Below, piece after piece: positions 15,301-19,987 of a stretch of 19,987 nt of DNA. Position 1 is the first letter of the stretch, and every line of letters starts with the position of its first letter. Origin of the DNA: Gammaproteobacteria bacterium UBA2168 (GTDB taxonomy: Bacteria; Pseudomonadota; Gammaproteobacteria; Pseudomonadales; Azotimanducaceae); NCBI GenBank assembly GCA_002327525.1, contig DCWG01000106.1, forward strand, positions 1-19,987, given 5' to 3'. Made by a program: the position numbers and the translations under genes. The notes beneath the pieces were generated by a model. The model searched no databases. It saw nothing but the letters and a program-made list of their open reading frames with translations, and was not told where the DNA came from.

Positions 15301-15935
15301 GGTCGGTCTCGGTTGTCGAATTCGGACAGGAATCCTCGCTTCAGGAACTGGAAAGCGGCGGTGCGGTCCTTCAGACCGGTGCGGATGTCTTCGTGACCGA
15401 GGTTTACCCTCGAGCCACGCAATATCATCAGGCCGAGGAACGTGGACCACAGCGTGTCCGCCATGTGCTGGCCGTCCGAGCGACCAGTGATGTCCTCGAG
15501 CAGCTTGGCCAAACGCTGGAAGTTCGCACCGGAGCTTTCGGTAATCTGTTCCTTGATTTCGGGCGATACGCCCTGGAGTGTGTTGGGCTGAGCGAGGTAG
15601 GCGGAAACCACATAGTATTCGGGGTGCTCGTCGTTGACCTTCTCGTGGAAGCGCCAGATCTGCTCCAGACGTTTCCCAGTGGACTGCCTGGATCGCTCGA
15701 GTCTTTGGAAACCATCTGCCCAGAAACGGATACTCTCAAACAGCAGCGATAGGAGGATTTCGTCCTTGTTTTTGAAATAGAAGAACAGGGTAGCCTCGGA
15801 GAGTTCGCACAGTTCAGCGATCTCTTTTGTGGTCGTGCCGCGGAATCCTTTTTCGAGTAGCAACCGACGTGCCGCATCCAGTACCGCTTCTTTTCGTGCC
15901 TGGCGTTCCCTTTCGCGTCGCTCGGCTACGCCCAT
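15297..15935 (-). CDS. TetR/AcrR family transcriptional regulator
   Basis: The 212-residue protein has the N-terminal helix-turn-helix at about 18-60: AARRLLLEKGFRGTTTKEIAELCELSEATLFFYFKNKDEIL, quoted here by its key parts GFRGTTTKEIA and SEATLFFYFKNKDEIL. The C-terminal ligand and dimer domain (65-200) is variable. The start is supported by AGGAG seven bases upstream. It sits inside the operon, 39 bp after the acyl-CoA dehydrogenase and overlapping the alcohol dehydrogenase start by 4 bp. In catabolic operons such regulators commonly repress until an acyl-CoA ligand binds; that fits here but is inference. Its operator should be near the operon promoter, beyond the right edge. Confidence 0.93.
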   Translation of the reverse strand: MGVAERRERERQARKEAVLDAARRLLLEKGFRGTTTKEIAELCELSEATLFFYFKNKDEILLSLLFESIRFWADGFQRLERSRQSTGKRLEQIWRFHEKVNDEHPEYYVVSAYLAQPNTLQGVSPEIKEQITESSGANFQRLAKLLEDITGRSDGQHMADTLWSTFLGLMILRGSRVNLGHEDIRTGLKDRTAAFQFLKRGFLSEFDNRDRP

Positions 15936-15974
15936 GTTAGTACTCCTTTCCGCGTCTCAAGCCGTTGGTCGAGC

Positions 15975-17117
15975 TCACACACCAAGCTGCCGTGCGATGG
16001 TTTCCCGCTGTATTTCGCTGGTGCCCTCACCTATTTCCAGAACCTTACAATCCCGGTAGAAGCGTTGGGCAGCGCTGTCCTTCATGTAACCCTGCGCCCC
16101 ACACAAATGTAAAGTGCGTTCACAAGCCCACGTGGCGGTTTCGGTGGCGAACAGCTTGGCCATGGACGCCTCCCGGTCATGTGGTTGGCCGGCGTCGGCC
16201 AGTCTCGCGGTATGCAGCGTCAGCTGCCACGCAGCCTCGAGCCGGGTGGCCATGTCGGCGAGAGTGAAGCGGATGAACTGATTAGCTGTCAAAGGTGCTC
16301 CAAACTGCACTCTTTGCGCACAGTAGTTTTGGCTCTCCTGTAGTGCGGCACGACTGAGCCCCACGCCGAACGCGGCACTTGCGATACGACCGAGGGTGAG
16401 GACCTTCAGTGAGCGAATGAAGCCCGCTTCCTCGGGTCCGAGGCGATTCTCGGCCGGGATACGGCAGTCATCGAAGACGATTTCGGCCATCTCGGAGGCG
16501 CCCATGCCCAGTTTCTTGAGCGGAGCGGCAACGTTCACACCCGGCGTGTCTGCATCGACCACGAACACGGAGAGCCCTTTGAGCCCCAGCTCGGGGTGGG
16601 TGGCGGCGACCACCACCATGAAATCGGCGAACGGAGAATTGGTGATGTACATTTTCGTGCCGTTCAGCACGTATTGGTCGCCATCCCGTGCGGCCGTGGT
16701 GGCAACTGTGGAGACATCGGCGCCGGCGTTCGGCTCCGCATAGGCCCAACAGCCTATCCGTTCGCCGCTCATCGCACCCGGCAACCAACGTTTTCGCTGC
16801 GCTTCGTCGCCCAGATGGACGAGCGCCGAGCTGGCCAGAGCCGTGTGCACGTAGAAACCGAGCGCGATAGCGGCGGAACCTCGCGCCAGCTCTGCGCACA
16901 ACAGCGCGTAGAGCACGGATCCACCACCACTGCCGCCGTAACTCTCGGGCACAGAGACACCCAACCAGCCCAGATTTCCGAATTCGCGTAGCAACTGCTG
17001 AGGGTAGCGCTCTTCGAGATCCCAGGAGGTCGCATGCGGGATAATCTCGCTGTCCACGAACCTGCGCACCGATTCCACGAACTGGGCGTGCTCCGGGTCT
17101 ATCAGTGGGTCCGACAT
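15975..17117 (-). CDS. Acyl-CoA dehydrogenase
   Basis: This 380-residue FAD flavoenzyme introduces the alpha-beta double bond of an acyl-CoA and passes electrons to ETF. The three domains are visible: the N-terminal helices, the middle beta domain with CWAYAEPNAGADVSTVATTA and LNGTKMYITNSPFADFMVV, and the C-terminal helices with AQRVQFGAPLTANQFIRF and LHLCGAQGYMKDSAAQRFYRDCK. The catalytic base is Glu364 in IGEGTSEIQ, as in medium- and short-chain dehydrogenases. Start ATG 17117 is normal for the family. It lies 24 bp after a crotonase and 39 bp before the TetR gene. Chain specificity cannot be read, but the linked isovaleryl-type partner at 19622 suggests branched substrates. Confidence 0.93.
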   Translation of the reverse strand: MSDPLIDPEHAQFVESVRRFVDSEIIPHATSWDLEERYPQQLLREFGNLGWLGVSVPESYGGSGGGSVLYALLCAELARGSAAIALGFYVHTALASSALVHLGDEAQRKRWLPGAMSGERIGCWAYAEPNAGADVSTVATTAARDGDQYVLNGTKMYITNSPFADFMVVVAATHPELGLKGLSVFVVDADTPGVNVAAPLKKLGMGASEMAEIVFDDCRIPAENRLGPEEAGFIRSLKVLTLGRIASAAFGVGLSRAALQESQNYCAQRVQFGAPLTANQFIRFTLADMATRLEAAWQLTLHTARLADAGQPHDREASMAKLFATETATWACERTLHLCGAQGYMKDSAAQRFYRDCKVLEIGEGTSEIQRETIARQLGV

Positions 17118-17141
17118 CGCTGGTCTCCTGTTGGCCTACCG

Positions 17142-17903
17142 TTAGTGCTGTTTTGCGAAGAACGCGGCAACGCGTTCGCGGTGGGCTTCGCTTTGCAGGC
17201 ACTGGACCTGAGCGAAGATTTCGTAATCGAATTCGTTTTCCATGTCGCGGTCCAGGGAGCGGCGAATGGCGTTCTTGGTGAACGCCAGCGCCCTGGCAGG
17301 ACCCGTCACGAAGCTGCCGGCGAGTTGCATGACTGTCTCGTCCAGTTTCGCTTCGGGTACCAGTCTGGACAGGAGTCCCATCTCATGTGCTTCCTCGGCG
17401 GCAACGAATCTCGCCGTCATCATCATGTCCGTGGCCCGACCCAGGCCGACCAGGCGAGGCAAAAAGTACCCGCACGACATGTCGCAACCAGCGAGCCCTA
17501 TATTCACGAACGGTGCGCAATAGCGAGAGCCCGCGGCACCTACTCTGAAATCACAGGCCAGAGCAAGCCCCAGACCACCCCCCACGACGTCGCCGTGACA
17601 TCTGGCAATGACGGGTTTTTCCATGTTCGCGATGAGGCGCACGGGATCCAGATAATGGTCGACGATCTGTTCCCAGTCGGCTGGCGTGCGGTCGATCATC
17701 TGTCCGATGTCGGCACCGGCGCAGAACACGCGTCCCGCACCGGCCAGCACGAGCGCACCGGTTTCGTCGTCTTTCCCGGCAGCTTCGAGCGCTTCGATGA
17801 GTGCATCGAGCATCTCGATGTCGATGGCGTTCAGGCGATCCGGACGATTGAGCGTTATCGTGAGCACGCCGTCAGTGCGATCCGTTTTCAGTTTGTCCGT
17901 CAT
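17142..17903 (-). CDS. Enoyl-CoA hydratase/isomerase family protein (crotonase) with atypical active site
   Basis: The 253-residue protein has TLNRPDRLNA, VFCAGADI (59-66) and GDVVGGGLGLALACD (104-118). At the first catalytic position of hydratases it has Phe132, and at the second Asp159, while Asp141 in GLAGCDMSCGYFLPRLVG is placed as in PaaG-type isomerases. This GCD-containing variant recurs in crotonases of terpenoid and steroid degraders, as far as I recall, but that is no proof of substrate. Isomerisation or another CoA reaction is more likely than plain hydration. It lies between the amidohydrolase (27 bp) and the acyl-CoA dehydrogenase (24 bp) in the operon. Confidence 0.9.
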   Translation of the reverse strand: MTDKLKTDRTDGVLTITLNRPDRLNAIDIEMLDALIEALEAAGKDDETGALVLAGAGRVFCAGADIGQMIDRTPADWEQIVDHYLDPVRLIANMEKPVIARCHGDVVGGGLGLALACDFRVGAAGSRYCAPFVNIGLAGCDMSCGYFLPRLVGLGRATDMMMTARFVAAEEAHEMGLLSRLVPEAKLDETVMQLAGSFVTGPARALAFTKNAIRRSLDRDMENEFDYEIFAQVQCLQSEAHRERVAAFFAKQH

Positions 17904-17930
17904 GATTTCCTCTTTGGCAGTACAGTGATG

Positions 17931-18785
17931 CTAGACGGTGAGCCTCAGCGCCCGGACCACGTTATCCCGCACTAGCTTTCGGTACACCTCGTCGCTCACA
18001 CCTAGGTCTTCCAGTTCAGTCAGTGTGCGGTCGAACGCGAGCAGGGGGTAGTCGGTGGCCCAGATGACCTTGTCCTGTCCCCAGCCGGTGGCGAAATCCA
18101 CCAGTGACTGGGGCCACTGGCGGGGGCCCCGCGCGGATGTCTCGAGGTATACGTTTGGGTGTTTCCACGCGAAGATCATCATCTCCTCGTGCCAGGGCTG
18201 GCCTACGTGGCAGCCGAGGATAACCAGCTCCGGGAAGGCCAGCGCCACCTCGTCCAGATAGATCGGGCGGCCGCATTCGGAAGGCAGTAAAGGCCCGGTG
18301 TGGCCGACCTGCAGGGCGACGGCGACGCCGAGTTCCACGCACTTCATGTAGACCGGCCAGTAGTGTTTGTCGTTTGGCGGCAGTCCGGTCATGCCATCGC
18401 CATTCATGTACGGTTCCAGCCGGATACAGACCATGCCGAGTTCGTTGACCAGGTAGGAGACGTCGCGGGCGACATCCATCGGTTTTTGCATGACGTTCAC
18501 GGCCCCCGCGCCGATAAAGCGGTCCGGGTGCTGCTTGACGTACTGAGCCACCTCCTCGTTGGTGAGAACCCAGTCGCCCCTGTAGTGGAAGGAAGAGAGT
18601 ATCAGCCGGTCCACGCCCGCGGTGTCCATCTCTTCGAGCAGTGCCTCGATCGACTGCCCTTCCATCATTACGGCGGGAGACCGGTACTTTCTGAATATGT
18701 GCTTGAATTCGTCCGGCCAGCGGGTGGCACCCTTGGGAGTGATGTGGGTCGCCCATGCGTCTATGGCGATTTTGGGTCGTGTCAT
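17931..18785 (-). CDS. Amidohydrolase-2 family protein (ACMSD-like fold)
   Basis: The 284-residue TIM-barrel protein belongs to the COG2159 amidohydrolase group, which includes decarboxylases and lactone or amide hydrolases. It has IDAWATHITP at the start where classical members carry His-x-His, then LEEMDTAGVDRLILSS, PDRFIGAGAVN, QVGHTGPL, ILGCHVGQPWHEE and WATDYPLL with the conserved aspartate. The first metal motif is altered to a lone histidine, so metal binding may differ. There is no signal peptide. It is placed between two crotonases in the operon; hydrolysis or decarboxylation of a ring-derived acyl-CoA is a reasonable guess, no more. Confidence 0.88.
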   Translation of the reverse strand: MTRPKIAIDAWATHITPKGATRWPDEFKHIFRKYRSPAVMMEGQSIEALLEEMDTAGVDRLILSSFHYRGDWVLTNEEVAQYVKQHPDRFIGAGAVNVMQKPMDVARDVSYLVNELGMVCIRLEPYMNGDGMTGLPPNDKHYWPVYMKCVELGVAVALQVGHTGPLLPSECGRPIYLDEVALAFPELVILGCHVGQPWHEEMMIFAWKHPNVYLETSARGPRQWPQSLVDFATGWGQDKVIWATDYPLLAFDRTLTELEDLGVSDEVYRKLVRDNVVRALRLTV

Positions 18786-18833
18786 CGTGCGTTGCTCCGG
18801 TCGATGCGTCTGATGTCCTGTATGGTGCGGCCG

Positions 18834-19625
18834 TTAGCGGCCATGAAACACCGGCGTCCTCTTCTCGACAAAGGCCTGTACGCCTTCCTGCGCATCCTCA
18901 CTGACGCGCAGTGGTTCGGCATGAAACTGCTCCAGGCGCAGGGCCTCGTCCAAATCTAGATGGCGGCCCTGGTAGACGGCGTCGCGCGCTGCCCGGACGG
19001 CCAGCGGACCGTTCGCTGCAATGAGTTCGGCTACGCGCAGCGCCTCAGTGAGCAGGTTGTTCAGTTCGGTTATCCTGCTGACGAGTCCCCAGCGCAACGC
19101 CGCCTCGGCATCAATGGGTGCCCCGGTCAGGATCATCTCGAGTGCGACGCCCAAGGGCAGCGCGCGCGGCAGCCTTTGCGTGCCGCCGGCGCCGGGGAGG
19201 ATACCTCGTTTGACCTCGGGCAATCCAAACACGGCGTGCTTCGCGGCGATTCGGATGTCGCAGGCCAGAGCGAGTTCAAGACCGCCCGCCAGACAGGGAC
19301 CGTTGATGGCCGCGATCACCGGTTTGCGCGGGTCGAAATTCCTGGTCAGCGCCCCGAGCCCCGGGGTGCGTTCGCCGTTCTCACGCCGCTCGACGGGGGT
19401 CATCGAGCGGTAGTAGTCACCCATTTCCTTCAAATCGGCGCCGGCACAAAACGACTGGTCACCGGCTCCGGTCAATACAGCGACGCGCGCCGTATCCGAG
19501 TCCCGATATTCGTTCCATACATCGAGCAGGGCTTCGCGCATCTCGGTATTCAGTGCATTGCGTGCCTCGGGGCGATCCAGCGTCACGATCAGGACCTGTC
19601 CGCGCAATTCCGTTCGAACGCTCAC
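18834..19625 (-). CDS. Enoyl-CoA hydratase with both catalytic glutamates
   Basis: The 263-residue protein has DRPEARNALN, the oxyanion motif SFCAGADLKEMG (58-69) and NGPCLAGGLELALACD (108-123). FGLPEVKRGILPGAGGTQRL carries Glu137, and LEMILTG carries Glu163, the pair used for water addition by true enoyl-CoA hydratases. It is therefore the best candidate for the hydration step of this operon and resembles methylglutaconyl- or crotonyl-CoA-type enzymes. The start is a GTG at 19625 overlapping the stop of the upstream acyl-CoA dehydrogenase as GTGA, so the two are coupled. A 48-bp gap separates it from the amidohydrolase. Confidence 0.92.
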   Translation of the reverse strand: MSVRTELRGQVLIVTLDRPEARNALNTEMREALLDVWNEYRDSDTARVAVLTGAGDQSFCAGADLKEMGDYYRSMTPVERRENGERTPGLGALTRNFDPRKPVIAAINGPCLAGGLELALACDIRIAAKHAVFGLPEVKRGILPGAGGTQRLPRALPLGVALEMILTGAPIDAEAALRWGLVSRITELNNLLTEALRVAELIAANGPLAVRAARDAVYQGRHLDLDEALRLEQFHAEPLRVSEDAQEGVQAFVEKRTPVFHGR

Positions 19626-19987
19626 TGTCCGCGAGCCACCAGGTCTTCACTGCGGGCGATGATGCCGCGCATTGTCTCACTGGTTCCGGCGCCGATGGTG
19701 AGAGCGAGCGAATCGCGATACAGGCGTCCAATCAGACACTCATCCATATGGCTGAGCCCGCCCTGGATCTGGGCGCATTCCCGAGCGGTATCCAGCGCCA
19801 TCTCAGTGGCAAACAGCTTCGACATGGAGATCAGGGAGTTAGCGTCTTCTCCCCTCGTGTACTTGTCTATGGCCTGAATCATGAGGGCTTCAGCGGCTTC
19901 GATGTTGGTCAGGACATCCGCGAGCCGGTGTTGCCAGACCTGAAATCCAAGTAGTGGTTGGCCGAAGGCCTGTCGGTCGTGACCCCA
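19622..19987 (-). CDS. Acyl-CoA dehydrogenase, C-terminal part (runs off window)
   Basis: The frame is open from the right edge to the stop at 19622, about 121 residues of the C-terminal helical domain: RQAFGQPLLGFQVWQHRLAD, then MSKLFATEMALDTARECAQIQGG and RLYRDSLALTIGAGTSETMRG. Where medium-chain enzymes have the catalytic Glu (EGTSE), this one has Ala (IGAGTSE). Isovaleryl-CoA dehydrogenase also reads GAGTSE and uses a glutamate from an earlier helix, which would lie beyond the window. I infer a branched-chain or terpenoid-type dehydrogenase (IVD/AtuD-like). It is the first visible gene of the minus-strand operon and is coupled to the next by a 4-bp overlap. Confidence 0.88.
   Translation of the reverse strand, partial: WGHDRQAFGQPLLGFQVWQHRLADVLTNIEAAEALMIQAIDKYTRGEDANSLISMSKLFATEMALDTARECAQIQGGLSHMDECLIGRLYRDSLALTIGAGTSETMRGIIARSEDLVARGQ

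Overview
The window looks like chromosomal DNA from a GC-rich (about 60% by eye) proteobacterium, most likely a free-living gammaproteobacterium. The reasons are an OxyR whose redox cysteines fall at exactly Cys199 and Cys208, a NorM-type MATE pump, a DUF6316-like small protein, Shine-Dalgarno starts, and lipoprotein signal peptides. The set of acyl-CoA dehydrogenases, crotonases, an alcohol dehydrogenase, an amidohydrolase and an LLM oxidoreductase points to an organism that degrades varied organic acids or hydrocarbons. I saw no rRNA, tRNA, CRISPR array, transposase or phage gene.

Region 1 (1-4344) is a peroxide and iron block. A partial M28-type peptidase-like gene (-) is divergent from oxyR (+). 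oxyR ends tail-to-tail with a three-gene operon (-): rubrerythrin, a CCG-domain iron-sulfur protein and DUF3501. The rubrerythrin promoter region holds a good OxyR-type palindrome abutting the predicted -35. A Fur-box-like sequence overlaps a TATAAT facing the MATE gene, so peroxide and iron signals may meet in one 264-bp intergenic space.

Region 2 (4345-7734) holds the MATE efflux pump and a large DUF3604 lipoprotein with a PHP-like HVH motif. The convergent gap 7735-7987 shows no gene or clear terminator.

Region 3 (7988-13496) is a set of small catabolic units: a VOC protein plus crotonase (-), a divergent crotonase (+), a type 1 isopentenyl-diphosphate isomerase (-), a divergent alpha/beta hydrolase and LLM oxidoreductase (+), and a small DUF6316-like gene.

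Region 4 (13593-14235) is a graveyard: a decayed second DUF3604 lipoprotein gene with a premature stop, a frameshifting 7-bp tandem duplication and an internal deletion of about 480 codons, plus a 35-codon ORF carrying a perfect palindrome.

Region 5 (14251-19987) is one long minus-strand operon entering from the right edge: acyl-CoA dehydrogenase (partial), enoyl-CoA hydratase, amidohydrolase, crotonase, acyl-CoA dehydrogenase, TetR regulator and zinc alcohol dehydrogenase. Genes are separated by at most 48 bp or overlap by 4 bp. It reads as a beta-oxidation-like pathway for an unidentified, probably branched or cyclic acid, with its own regulator inside the operon.
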